Shown: in pieces, positions 56,757-64,000 of the stretch
Layout of the letters: each line of letters opens with the position of its first letter
How positions within the stretch are numbered: the stretch's first letter is position 1
Assembly (NCBI GenBank): GCA_964531645.1
Contig: CAZHEF010000002.1
Coordinates: 29,184-93,183 of the forward strand
Origin: JBBIMS01 sp964531645
Lineage (GTDB): Bacteria; Acidobacteriota; Aminicenantia; JBFLYD01; JBBIMS01
Reading direction: 5' to 3'
Length of the DNA stretch: 64,000 bases
Program-made: the position numbers and the translations under genes
The notes under the pieces: model-generated
What the model was told of the DNA's origin: nothing
Database searches by the model: none
The model's input: the letters and a program-made list of their open reading frames with translations, nothing else

Positions 56757-57758
56757 ATGAGAAGATTTTTAAGGGTATTAGTGACATTTTTCTTTCTGAC
56801 TCTTTCTTTCTCCTTTTCAGTGCCTCCTTTCCCGAAAAAAGTAAGCGAAAATGTGATGAAAGATTTTGTTAAATTAATCAAAGTAAAAGAACCTATTTCT
56901 TTCAAGAATCTTACAATTTTTCCTTTGACCCTGGGAAAGGTCATAGGAGAGGGGAGCATTTTAACCCAGGAAGAAGCTATAAAATCAGGTTATCTGAGAA
57001 TTTACGAAAAAGAAAGAGCTGAGGTCAATACTGTGATAGTTGAAAATCTTTCAAGGTATTACATATTTCTTATGTCAGGAGAACTTCTTTCAGGCTGTAA
57101 ACAGGACAGAATGGTTGCCTATGACACTCTTATTCCGCCAAGAAGTGGAAGATTGTCTTTAAGAGTTTTTTGCACAGAGAGAGGAAGGTGGACTCATAAA
57201 AGTGAGGTTTTTAAAAGTCTTCCTTTCACTGCCAATCCAAGGATGAGGCAGGTAGCTATTGAAACAGAAAGTCAGGAGAGGGTGTGGTCAGAGGTTTCCA
57301 GAAAAAGAGCAGAATTGAAGTCAGTTCCTTCGGAGACAGATGCTTTTCAGGACATTGTTAAGGACAAAAAAGTGGAAAGAGAGATTGAGGAGTATGTTGA
57401 AAACATTGAGAAAAAATTTCCTTTTTCTGAGAATGTGGCGGGAGTTGTAGTAACAAATGGAAATGATATTATTTGCATGGACATATTTTATCATCCAAGA
57501 ACTTTCAAGAAACTATGGCGTAAACTTTTGCATGGCTATGTGCTTGACTCTATTGGAAAAGAGAAAAATTTGAAAGAATTATCAGTTAAAAGAATAGAAG
57601 AATTCGTATCAGGAATTCTTGAAGCACCTGTCTATTCTATTGAGACTGATGGAGAAGGAGATGCTTTGAAGATTGAGTCGAAAAGGGTTAGTGGAACTTC
57701 TCTCACCTTCGAGAATTTTGTGATTCACCTTCAAGCTTTTCCTAAGATTTCTTTATAA
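56757..57758 (+). CDS. Exported ARPP-1-like (DUF6569) domain protein
   Basis: 333 aa with signal peptide (1-22). The conserved core reads ISFKNLTIFPLTLGK, NTVIVENLSRYYIFLMSGEL (about 90-110), SGCKQDRMVAYDTLIPPRSG and FCTERGRWTHKS, the typical GEELxGxKQDR ... CxExGRW pattern of the ARG/rhodanese-phosphatase-associated family. Function of this domain is not established. A second segment EVNTV-to-GVVVTNGNDIICMDIFYHP completes the fold. AAGGAGG precedes the ATG. It appears to be a single-gene unit. Confidence 0.75.
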   Translation: MRRFLRVLVTFFFLTLSFSFSVPPFPKKVSENVMKDFVKLIKVKEPISFKNLTIFPLTLGKVIGEGSILTQEEAIKSGYLRIYEKERAEVNTVIVENLSRYYIFLMSGELLSGCKQDRMVAYDTLIPPRSGRLSLRVFCTERGRWTHKSEVFKSLPFTANPRMRQVAIETESQERVWSEVSRKRAELKSVPSETDAFQDIVKDKKVEREIEEYVENIEKKFPFSENVAGVVVTNGNDIICMDIFYHPRTFKKLWRKLLHGYVLDSIGKEKNLKELSVKRIEEFVSGILEAPVYSIETDGEGDALKIESKRVSGTSLTFENFVIHLQAFPKISL

Positions 57759-57760
57759 TA

Positions 57761-57955
57761 AATTGTCGAGAGCTTTTCTTACTTCTTCTGAGAGGGTCTT
57801 CATCAACATAAACTGCAATATCCATGTCAGCGAAAGGAAGACCCTCTGCAAATGAGCCGTGGATATAGGCAAAAATTATTTCCTTTCTTTTTTAGAAAAG
57901 TCCTCAATTTTGAGATTATAATAGCCCTTTTTATACCTTCTTTTCTCTGACTCAT
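57761..57955 (-). pseudogene. Remnant of an MNT-type nucleotidyltransferase
   Basis: From ATG 57955: MSQRKEGIKRAIIISKLRTF, then after a one-base frame change in AAAGAAAGGAAAT the second frame gives IIFAYIHGSFAEGLPFADMD and IAVYVDEDPL. GS-x9-DxD is the minimal nucleotidyltransferase signature (toxin-antitoxin MNT/HEPN family). The rest of the domain is missing: the chain ends after about 20 further residues. Non-functional relic. Confidence 0.65.
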
Positions 57956-58000
57956 AAAAGTATTATTCATCAAATAATTTGGAACTTCAAAAAAACTGGA

Positions 58001-58014
58001 TTTAGTGAGGGCAT
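58001..58014. repeat. 14-bp direct repeat, left copy
   Basis: TTTAGTGAGGGCAT, identical to 59034-59047. The two copies bracket tRNA-His and the methyltransferase gene, about 1.03 kb apart. Confidence 0.6.
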
Positions 58015-58026
58015 TTAGTGAGCCAA

Positions 58027-58056
58027 TTGACGGAGAGCTCAAAAATCTGATATTAT
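58027..58056 (+). promoter_or_regulatory. Sigma-70-type promoter of tRNA-His
   Basis: TTGACG (58027-58032), 18-nt spacer, TATTAT (58051-58056), 9 nt before the tRNA. Confidence 0.6.
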
Positions 58057-58065
58057 AAAATTGAT

Positions 58066-58143
58066 GGTGAGCGTAGCTCAACTGGTTAGAGCACTGGACT
58101 GTGGATCCAGATGTTGGGGGTTCGAGTCCCCTCGCTCACCCCA
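58066..58143 (+). tRNA. tRNA-His (GTG anticodon)
   Basis: Complete cloverleaf. Acceptor stem GTGAGCG/CGCTCAC with the extra G(-1) opposite C73 that is diagnostic for tRNA-His, D-arm GCTCAACTGGTTAGAGC, anticodon stem CTGGA/TCCAG with loop CTGTGGA (anticodon GTG), T-arm GGGGGTTCGAGTCCCCT region, and an encoded CCA at 58141-58143. Confidence 0.97.
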
Positions 58144-58196
58144 TTGATATTTCCTCAAAGGTGAATAAGAAGAAATTTATAGTATTAGTTTACTTT

Positions 58197-58946
58197 TTAA
58201 GTGTCTGTGTTCATTTTCTTGTTACATAAATAGATGTAGCTTATCCAGTTTTTACTTTTACGCATATCTTCTCTTATATCTACAATTTTTGCATTGTTTT
58301 CTGTGAGAAATTTTACTACTTCGCCCTTATCCATACCGTGCATCTCCATTAAAGATTGTTTCCCATAACGCATCTTACGGTATAGATCTAAAAGTTGCCT
58401 TGGAACAAAATGCTTGATCATTTTCCTTAATTCGCTTCGCTCAGTAGGAAGTTGAAAAATCAACAGACCATGGGGAGCAAGTACTCTTAAGAATTCTTTT
58501 ATATAATTTTTAAAAAAGTATGGAGTCATATGTTGAAGGGTAAGAATTGAACAGATAAAATCGAAATAATTATCAGGGAATAAATCTAAGTTATTAGTTT
58601 CATTTAAATAGAAATTACACTTATTTCCATAACGATTATACTTCCTCGCCAATTCGATCATAGAGGGGGCTATATCAACGCCATATACCTCGTCGAAATA
58701 ATGTGTAAGGGCCTGTGTCAATCTTCCTACACCACAACCAAAATCCAATGCCCTTTTTCTCTGAGGAATTTTTATACCCAAAGAGGAAATATAGTTCATA
58801 ATCTCGTCAATTTCTTTCTGTCCATATTTGAAAAATTCGTCTAAATCCCATTTTTCCCCTTTTTTATCATCCCGAGTAAGAATTGCCCAGCAAGGATCGG
58901 TTTTGCCTAATTCATCCCAGCTTTTCTGAAGTCTTTTAAGGTTCAT
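58197..58946 (-). CDS. Class I SAM-dependent methyltransferase
   Basis: 249 aa. Motif I ALDFGCGVGRLTQAL (about 65-79), motif II VYGVDIAPSMIELAR, motif IV FDFICSILTLQHM and post-motif FLRVLAPHGLLIFQLP. This is the Methyltransf_11/25 type; the N-terminal WDELGKTDPCWAIL segment resembles methyltransferases found in glycan or natural-product loci. Substrate unknown. Transcript probably leaderless: TTGACA-N16-TATAGT ends 6 nt before the ATG and there is no Shine-Dalgarno. It is flanked by 14-bp direct repeats. Confidence 0.87.
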   Translation of the reverse strand: MNLKRLQKSWDELGKTDPCWAILTRDDKKGEKWDLDEFFKYGQKEIDEIMNYISSLGIKIPQRKRALDFGCGVGRLTQALTHYFDEVYGVDIAPSMIELARKYNRYGNKCNFYLNETNNLDLFPDNYFDFICSILTLQHMTPYFFKNYIKEFLRVLAPHGLLIFQLPTERSELRKMIKHFVPRQLLDLYRKMRYGKQSLMEMHGMDKGEVVKFLTENNAKIVDIREDMRKSKNWISYIYLCNKKMNTDT

Positions 58947-58952
58947 AATTCA

Positions 58953-58980
58953 ACTATATTTAATTATTTAGATTTGTCAA
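58953..58980 (-). promoter_or_regulatory. Sigma-70-type promoter of the methyltransferase gene
   Basis: Minus strand TTGACA (58975-58980), 16-nt spacer, TATAGT (58953-58958), then 6 nt to the ATG. Confidence 0.7.
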
Positions 58981-59033
58981 TATTTTAGGGGATAATTTTA
59001 ATTTTATTAAAGGAGAAGACAAATTAAATCAAT

Positions 59034-59047
59034 TTTAGTGAGGGCAT
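59034..59047. repeat. 14-bp direct repeat, right copy
   Basis: TTTAGTGAGGGCAT, identical to 58001-58014. The 58947-59189 interval around it otherwise contains no recognisable gene. Confidence 0.6.
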
Positions 59048-59189
59048 ATTACTGCAATAGAGAATTTGCTCAAAAAAGATTTATGGTTCTTGAAATCAGC
59101 TCTTTGGTGTGAAATAATTATTGGAAGGATGAGACATATAGAAGTAAAAAATGCCTGAAAAGCTAAAATAATGGAAAGGAGAAATCCTT

Positions 59190-60866
59190 ATGATTAGAAG
59201 CTTTCCCAAAATTTTAACTTTCTTTCTGCTCTCCTTTTTTCTTCTTTTCCCACTTAAAGCGAAAGAATACAGGATTGAAAAAGTTCAAATCTTTGCTCAG
59301 GTGAATAGAGATGGGAGTATGTATATAAGGGAGGAAAGGACATACAATTTTCAGGGATCATTCTCATGGGCGAATTATATATTGCCAAAGAACAAAATCT
59401 CTGATGTTGTAGAATTCAAAGTGTCAGAAAACGGAAAGTTTTACGAAAGAAATGCGAGCGAAAATCCTGGAACTTATACTTTCGCTAACTTTGAAGACCG
59501 CATTGAAGCAAAATGGCATTTCAGCGCTCAAAATGAAACAAGAACCTTTGTTCTGAGTTTCAAAGTTCTTGATGCTGTTAAAGTATATAATGATGTTGCT
59601 GAATTATACTATAAATTCATAGGTTCGGGCTGGGAACGAAAAACAGGTGAGGTAAAAGTTGAAGTAATATTGCCCGAGTCCATTTCAAAAGAAAATATCC
59701 GTGCATGGGCTCACGGTCCTCTCTGGGGAACTGTCAGAATTGGAGATGATGGCAGGGTGTTCTTAGATGTAAATGACCTTCCTGCAGGAAAGTTCTGGGA
59801 AGGAAGAATTCTTTTCCCTCCCCAAATTGTTCCTGAGTGTTTAAATCGAGTTGATAAAGAATCGCTCTCTGAAATTTTATCTCAAGAAAAAAATTGGGCA
59901 GAAGATGCCAATCGGCAAAGAAAACTTGCGATGAGACGCTCAAAATTCGGATTAGCTTTTTCAGTCCTTTTACTACTTCTTGCTTTTGGAATATGGGCGA
60001 TAATGTATTTTAGATATGGTAAGCCTTACAATGTTCCGTTCGAAGGCAGATTTTATTCTGATATTCCTTCCGATAAACCTCCTGCTTTACTTTCATATGT
60101 CCTGAATAAAGGACAGATTAGTGCTCCCACCCTTGTCTCTACTCTTTTTGATTTGGCTCAGAGAGGGTTCCTGAACATTGAAGAAAAATTAGAAACAAAA
60201 ACAGGACTTTTCGGCTCAAGGGAGAAACTTGAATATTATCTCAAGTTAAACCAAGATTTTTATGAGAATAGTAAAAATAATCTGAAGAGTTTTGAAAAAT
60301 CACTAATTTCTTTTGTTTTTGAAGACCTTGCACAAGGGAATGACTCTATCAGCTTTAAACAGATTGAAAAGAGCAGAAACAAATTTATAAAGTGGTTCCA
60401 AATTTGGCAGAAAGAAATAAATGAGATTGCAGAGTCAGAAGGTTTTTTTGAGCCGGAGAGTGTCAAGATGAAGAATTTCTCTGTTGCAATGGGTATTGCA
60501 CTATTTATTATTCCTTTTTTAGGATTTTATTTTTTAAAGGAACAAGGGGCAAGCTTTTTAGTTTTATTTTTTGCAGGTCTAATCCTTTTGGTTCTTTCTT
60601 CTTCCCTCAGTCTTCGTTATCCTCCTGAAATTGCCCTGGAAGTAAAAAAATGGAAAGCACTGAAAAGGTATCTTTCAGAATACGAGTTTCGTGATGAGCC
60701 GACAAAAAACTTCTTTGAAAACATATCAAAATACCTGACTTACGCGATTGTTTTAGGAACTTCTCCAAAGAAAATAAAAAAGATCTTAGAGTTTGTCCCT
60801 GAAGAATATTATGAAGAATCAATTCCTTGGTATGCTTTTTCCCGCTCAGGGTGGAGACTCATTTAG
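59190..60866 (+). CDS. DUF2207 membrane protein (frame interrupted before its Gly-rich tail)
   Basis: 558 aa as given. Signal peptide 1-25; extracytoplasmic DUF2207 beta domain about 27-220 (VQIFAQVNRDGSMYIREERT, WANYILPKNKISDV); TM near 255-275; a cytoplasmic winged-helix-like stretch (LVSTLFDLAQRGFLNIEE); two TMs about 430-475; and a C-terminal region WKALKRYLSEYEF and YLTYAIVLG typical of the family. The usual ending is IPWY followed by a Ser/Gly-rich tail. Here the frame runs off after a T5 tract at 60836-60840, and the tail is present in the other frame. Role of the family is not established. Confidence 0.85.
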   Translation: MIRSFPKILTFFLLSFFLLFPLKAKEYRIEKVQIFAQVNRDGSMYIREERTYNFQGSFSWANYILPKNKISDVVEFKVSENGKFYERNASENPGTYTFANFEDRIEAKWHFSAQNETRTFVLSFKVLDAVKVYNDVAELYYKFIGSGWERKTGEVKVEVILPESISKENIRAWAHGPLWGTVRIGDDGRVFLDVNDLPAGKFWEGRILFPPQIVPECLNRVDKESLSEILSQEKNWAEDANRQRKLAMRRSKFGLAFSVLLLLLAFGIWAIMYFRYGKPYNVPFEGRFYSDIPSDKPPALLSYVLNKGQISAPTLVSTLFDLAQRGFLNIEEKLETKTGLFGSREKLEYYLKLNQDFYENSKNNLKSFEKSLISFVFEDLAQGNDSISFKQIEKSRNKFIKWFQIWQKEINEIAESEGFFEPESVKMKNFSVAMGIALFIIPFLGFYFLKEQGASFLVLFFAGLILLVLSSSLSLRYPPEIALEVKKWKALKRYLSEYEFRDEPTKNFFENISKYLTYAIVLGTSPKKIKKILEFVPEEYYEESIPWYAFSRSGWRLI

Positions 60867-60999
60867 TAGTTTTAGCGATGCAATCTCCTCAATGATTTCA
60901 TCTGTATCTTCAGCAATGAGCTCTGCCTCTGGAACAGGAGGTGGAGCAAGCGAAGGTGGCGGTGGAGGCGGTGGAGGCTCTGGCGGAGGAGCGGGATAG
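60841..60999 (+). pseudogene. Out-of-frame Ser/Gly-rich C-terminal tail of the DUF2207 protein
   Basis: Removing one T from the T5 at 60836-60840 joins IPWYAF to PAQGGDSFSSFSDAISSM, then SSVSSAMSSASGTGGGASEG and a poly-Gly end, exactly the tail of DUF2207 proteins. The corrected gene would run 59190-60999, about 603 aa. Confidence 0.75.
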
Positions 61000-61111
61000 G
61001 TTAGAAAAATAAAATTAGCTAAATATAAAAATATTTCTTTTCACTACTTTGCTTTTCTTGTCCTATTGAGTTTCTAAATTATCTATGTTATAAAAATACG
61101 AGAGGATGAAA

Positions 61112-61793
61112 ATGTTCAAAAAACTGTCGCCTGAGTTAATTTTATTATTTACATTCATAATTATTATTGGAATGTTATATGTTTTAAACTTTTAGTTCTT
61201 CCACCTGAATTTTACTCTGCTTTTTTTGGTTCTCTTGCAGCAATCTTATTCTCAGGTTTATTAACAATTTATTTTTTGAGAAAAAACTTAAAAATTAGTG
61301 AAGATACTAAAGCCCAAATTGTGCAAGTTCTTTTAAATGAAATCGAATTAAATCTTAATAATATTTCTACATTTATAAGCGGGTGCAAATATGGAACTAA
61401 TTTTTCCCCTTTTAAATCTACTGCATTTCAAAAAATGAATTTTTGGCCTAAGTTCTTATTAGAGCTTTCCCACCCTTCATTTGAACTTACGCTTATGGAT
61501 TTATTTACCTTGTTGAAGATTCTTCTAATCAGATCTTACAATCCTTGGTTTCAGAATATAAATCTTTTTATAATTTTCAACCCGTTGGTGAGGAGCTGAA
61601 GAAGAAAATAATAGAAGTTTCCACGCCTCACCTTCTGACTCTAAAATTTAGAATTAAACTTATCATTGAAAAATATAACAATTTACTTAATTTTATTCAA
61701 AAAGAATTTAGAGAATATAAATTTAAAAAAGATCCCTTTTTCGATGAGAATGAAACATATGAGAAATTGAAATCATTTTCTATTGGGATATGA
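61112..61793 (+). pseudogene. Hypothetical membrane protein, broken by two frameshifts
   Basis: ATG 61112 follows AGAGGATG and opens MFKKLSPELILLFTFIIIIG with a TM, stopping after LYVLNF. One added T continues as LVLPPEFYSAFFGSLAAILF, a second TM, then RKNLKISEDTKAQIVQVLLN and FWPKFLLELSHPSF. A second break near 61505 is followed by LVEDSSNQILQSLVSEYKSF and a helical C-terminus to 61793. Overall design: two TM helices plus a soluble helical domain, about 225 aa. Family not recognised. Confidence 0.6.
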
Positions 61794-61868
61794 TTATTTG
61801 TTTTAATTATCTTACTTGCACAATTTATTAAACTTCCCTTTTACCCTCCAAAATGTTATAAAAACATA

Positions 61869-61887
61869 TGAGCTTGAGAGAAGCTCA
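61869..61887 (+). other. Short RNA hairpin before the LutB-like gene
   Basis: TGAGCTT and AAGCTCA form a perfect 7-bp stem with a GAGAG loop, 20 nt before ATG 61908; a T5 follows 7 nt later. It could be a weak terminator of the upstream gene or a leader structure. The ATG has no Shine-Dalgarno. Confidence 0.4.
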
Positions 61888-61907
61888 ATAAAAGTTTTTA
61901 ATTTAAA

Positions 61908-63971
61908 ATGCTAATTGATTTTTTACTCAAAAAAAGAGTTAAAAGAGCGGTTGAAAATAAGAATCTTCAAAAAGCCCTTGAAAATGCATTGAATCATTAT
62001 AATAAAAATTTTAAAAATGCAGTTGAAGGTCTTGATTGGGAGGAATTGAAAAAAAGAGTAAGGGAGATTAAAGAGAGGTCAATTTTAAGACTTCCTGAGC
62101 TTTTGGAGAGATTCGTCAAAGAAGCAGAAAAGGCGGGAGCAAAAGTTTATATGGCTGAAAACAAAGACTCTGCACTAAAATATATTGGAGAATTGATTTT
62201 AAATAAAGGAGAGAAACTTGTTGTAAAAGCAAAATCCATGCTCTCAGAGGAGATTGAGCTTAATTCCTATCTTGAATCTCTTGAAATAAAGGTTGTAGAG
62301 ACAGACCTTGGGGAATGGATTGTTCAGATAGCGGGGGAAAAACCGTCTCACATAACTGCTCCTGCCCTTCACAAGACAAAGGAGGATGTTGCTGAGCTTT
62401 TCTCAAAATATTTTGGAAGAGAAATTAAGCCAGACATTAAAGAGCTTGTAAAAATTGCAAGGAAGGAGTTAAGAAAATATTTTCTTGAAGCTGGAATTGG
62501 AATTTCTGGAGCAAACATTGCAATTGCTGAAACTGGAACAGTAGTTGTTGTCTCCAATGAAGGGAATGCAAGACTTGCTACATCCCTTCCTCCAGTTCAC
62601 ATATGCATTCTTACTCCTGAAAAAATTGTTGAAACAATTGAAGAAGCATCAGTAATTTTAAAAGTTTTGCCAAGAATCTCCACAGGTCAGAAGATAACCT
62701 CTTATGTTTCATTCATAACAGGACCGAGTAGAACAGCAGATATTGAAAAGGAAATTGTTCTTGGTGCCCATGGACCAGAGGAACTTCACATTGTAATTCT
62801 TGCAGATAAAAGGCTCAATGTTATAGAAGACCCTCTCTGGAAGAATGTTCTTTACTGCATAAAGTGCGGTGGATGCATGACAATATGTCCTGTCTACGGA
62901 ATAGTGGGAGGGCATGTGTTTGGTTCACCTCCATATCCTGGAGGAATTGGACTTGCCATAGCTTCAGTCATAAAAAAACAAAAAGAAGTTAAATCAATTT
63001 TAGACCTATGCTCTGATTGCAAAAAATGTGATTCCCACTGTCCCTCAGGAATTCCAATTTCAGAGCTTCTTATAGATTTAAAAAGGAAGAGAGGGATTGA
63101 CTTCATTGACAGGATTGCAATTTCTTATTTTGGAAATAATAAAGTAAAAAGCACTCTTAATAGATTTCTTTCCATCATTCAATTGCCATTCATTAAGGAT
63201 GGTTTCCTGAATTTGCCATTTTCATCGAGCAAACTTTTCCCAGCAATATCTTTGGAAAAATACGAAAGAAGTGAGAACGGAAATATCCTCTTATTTCCTG
63301 GATGTCTTATAAGGGATTTCTATCCTCAGATTTTAAATTCTGCCATTTTCATTTTAAAAAATGCAGGATTCGAGCCATTTACAAATGACGAGCTTGTTTG
63401 TTGCGGTGCACCCGCTTTTCATCTCGGTGATATTAAATCTTTAAAGAAGTTTGCAGATAAGAACCTTTCTATATTCGAGAGATTAAATCCAGAATTTGTT
63501 ATAACATTCTGCCCAACAGGAAACGGAATTATGAGGAAAGAGTATCCAGAGACTGATGAGAGAGGGAAGAGATGGGAAGGAAAGATTTTTGATTTTTCAA
63601 AATTTCTGACGATGAAAAACGTTCATTTGAAAAATGAGAGAAAGGTTGGAAAGATTTATTTTCACCATCCTTGCCACTCTCTGAATTTTGCGAGAATAAA
63701 AGATGAACCCATTGAGCTTTTAAAAGAAGCTGGATTTGAAGTTTACGAGGAGGAGTTTCCAACCTGTTGTGGATTTGCTGGCACCTTCTCTTTCCAGTTC
63801 TCTGAAATCTCCTCTGTTATGCTTCACAAAAAAATTGATTCAATAATAAGTGAATCCCCTGATTTTGTTGTCACCTCATGTCCCGGATGTATTTTAAATA
63901 TCAAGGGAGGACTTGCAAAATTACAGACAAAAATTCCTATATTTCATATAGCAGAGATTCTCGAAAAATGA
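61908..63971 (+). CDS. Fused LutB/LutA-type iron-sulfur protein (LUD + 2x[4Fe-4S] + CCG domains)
   Basis: 687 aa. Residues about 60-300 are a LUD domain (GISGANIAIAETGTVVVVSN, GPSRTADIEKEIVLGAHGP). Two ferredoxin-like clusters follow: C-I-K-C-G-G-C-M-T-I-C-P and C-S-D-C-K-K-C-D-S-H-C-P. The C-terminal third has two CCG cysteine-rich repeats (LLFPGCLIRDFYP ... VCCGAPAF; FHHPCHSLNFARI ... TCCGFAGTF) that are usually a separate protein, LutA/GlpC/HdrB-like. Likely cytoplasmic electron-transfer part of an alpha-hydroxy acid (lactate or glycolate) dehydrogenase. The stop overlaps a following ATG. Confidence 0.9.
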   Translation: MLIDFLLKKRVKRAVENKNLQKALENALNHYNKNFKNAVEGLDWEELKKRVREIKERSILRLPELLERFVKEAEKAGAKVYMAENKDSALKYIGELILNKGEKLVVKAKSMLSEEIELNSYLESLEIKVVETDLGEWIVQIAGEKPSHITAPALHKTKEDVAELFSKYFGREIKPDIKELVKIARKELRKYFLEAGIGISGANIAIAETGTVVVVSNEGNARLATSLPPVHICILTPEKIVETIEEASVILKVLPRISTGQKITSYVSFITGPSRTADIEKEIVLGAHGPEELHIVILADKRLNVIEDPLWKNVLYCIKCGGCMTICPVYGIVGGHVFGSPPYPGGIGLAIASVIKKQKEVKSILDLCSDCKKCDSHCPSGIPISELLIDLKRKRGIDFIDRIAISYFGNNKVKSTLNRFLSIIQLPFIKDGFLNLPFSSSKLFPAISLEKYERSENGNILLFPGCLIRDFYPQILNSAIFILKNAGFEPFTNDELVCCGAPAFHLGDIKSLKKFADKNLSIFERLNPEFVITFCPTGNGIMRKEYPETDERGKRWEGKIFDFSKFLTMKNVHLKNERKVGKIYFHHPCHSLNFARIKDEPIELLKEAGFEVYEEEFPTCCGFAGTFSFQFSEISSVMLHKKIDSIISESPDFVVTSCPGCILNIKGGLAKLQTKIPIFHIAEILEK

Positions 63972-64000
63972 AAATTCAGTTTGCTTTTTATCAGAAATTC
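63968..64000 (+). CDS. Start of a downstream gene, cut by the window edge
   Basis: ATG 63968 overlaps the TGA of the LutB/LutA-like gene (ATGA) and reads MKIQFAFYQKF to the end of the window. The coupling suggests a partner of the same oxidoreductase, but 11 codons do not identify it. Confidence 0.45.
   Translation, partial: MKIQFAFYQKF

Noticed and set aside
60793..60999. Independent 68-aa Ser/Gly-rich protein
   Set aside because: It is the tail of the DUF2207 protein displaced by a frameshift.

Overview
The window looks like a chromosomal segment of an AT-rich, diderm, probably anaerobic or microaerophilic bacterium of the Acidobacteriota/Aminicenantes neighbourhood. This is an inference from gene content: a GWxTD-domain protein, Oar-like TonB-dependent receptors with an N-terminal carboxypeptidase-regulatory domain, ECF sigma/zf-HC2 anti-sigma pairs, a LolA-like carrier, RND/TolC efflux and many Sec signal peptides. 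No rRNA or other taxonomic marker is present. Only one tRNA (His) is visible and there is no CRISPR array.

Layout. 0-2.1 kb: a sugar nucleotidyltransferase, a small lipoprotein and a small secreted protein. 2.1-8.1 kb: an operon for three exported carbohydrate-active proteins (GH31, a six-hairpin glycosidase, a mutarotase-like protein) behind a clear sigma-70 promoter. 8.3-9.0 kb: a frameshifted CPBP protease. 9.2-17.8 kb: LolA-like protein, ECF sigma, anti-sigma, a bactofilin-like membrane protein, TolC, MFP and RND pump, all on the minus strand. 17.8-19.4 kb: a decayed zone with a broken beta-propeller gene and a sigma-54-activator fragment. 19.4-25.3 kb: a complete cobalamin uptake operon (BtuB, two binding proteins, BtuC, BtuD) with promoter, B12 riboswitch and terminator in the leader. 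25.3-25.7 kb: a MITE-like element with imperfect terminal inverted repeats and a truncated transposase. 25.7-29.4 kb: ferritin-like/VIT1 protein, superoxide dismutase, MoaC and an LTA-synthase-like enzyme. 29.6-34.4 kb: glutamine synthetase and two GT-C membrane glycosyltransferases. 34.4-40.4 kb: two M16 peptidases, a MetRS-beta-like tRNA-binding protein, an orphan histidine kinase and MazG. 40.5-42.2 kb: RecN. 42.6-43.8 kb: frameshifted PlsY and a DGK1/dolichol-kinase-like protein. 43.9-56.6 kb: the most unusual region. It holds one complete and one N-terminally truncated Oar-like receptor, two paralogous CarboxypepD-TPR lipoprotein/secreted proteins, a GWxTD-TPR protein with a partner, and an ECF sigma with a zf-HC2/coiled-coil/TPR anti-sigma. 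56.7-64 kb: an ARPP-1-like protein, a nucleotidyltransferase remnant, tRNA-His, a methyltransferase, a DUF2207 protein, a broken small membrane protein and a fused LutB/LutA-type iron-sulfur protein.

The best candidate for something new is upstream of the complete receptor. Four palindromes of the type TTCAAAATTTTGAA lie about 19-23 bp apart and are followed about 60-70 bp later by a -24/-12-like element. This resembles enhancer-dependent sigma-54 control of an outer-membrane receptor. Two other themes recur. Several genes have a -10 box only 5-9 nt before ATG and no Shine-Dalgarno, which suggests leaderless transcripts. Several genes are broken by 1-2 nt indels, often in homopolymers, which may be real decay or residual assembly error.
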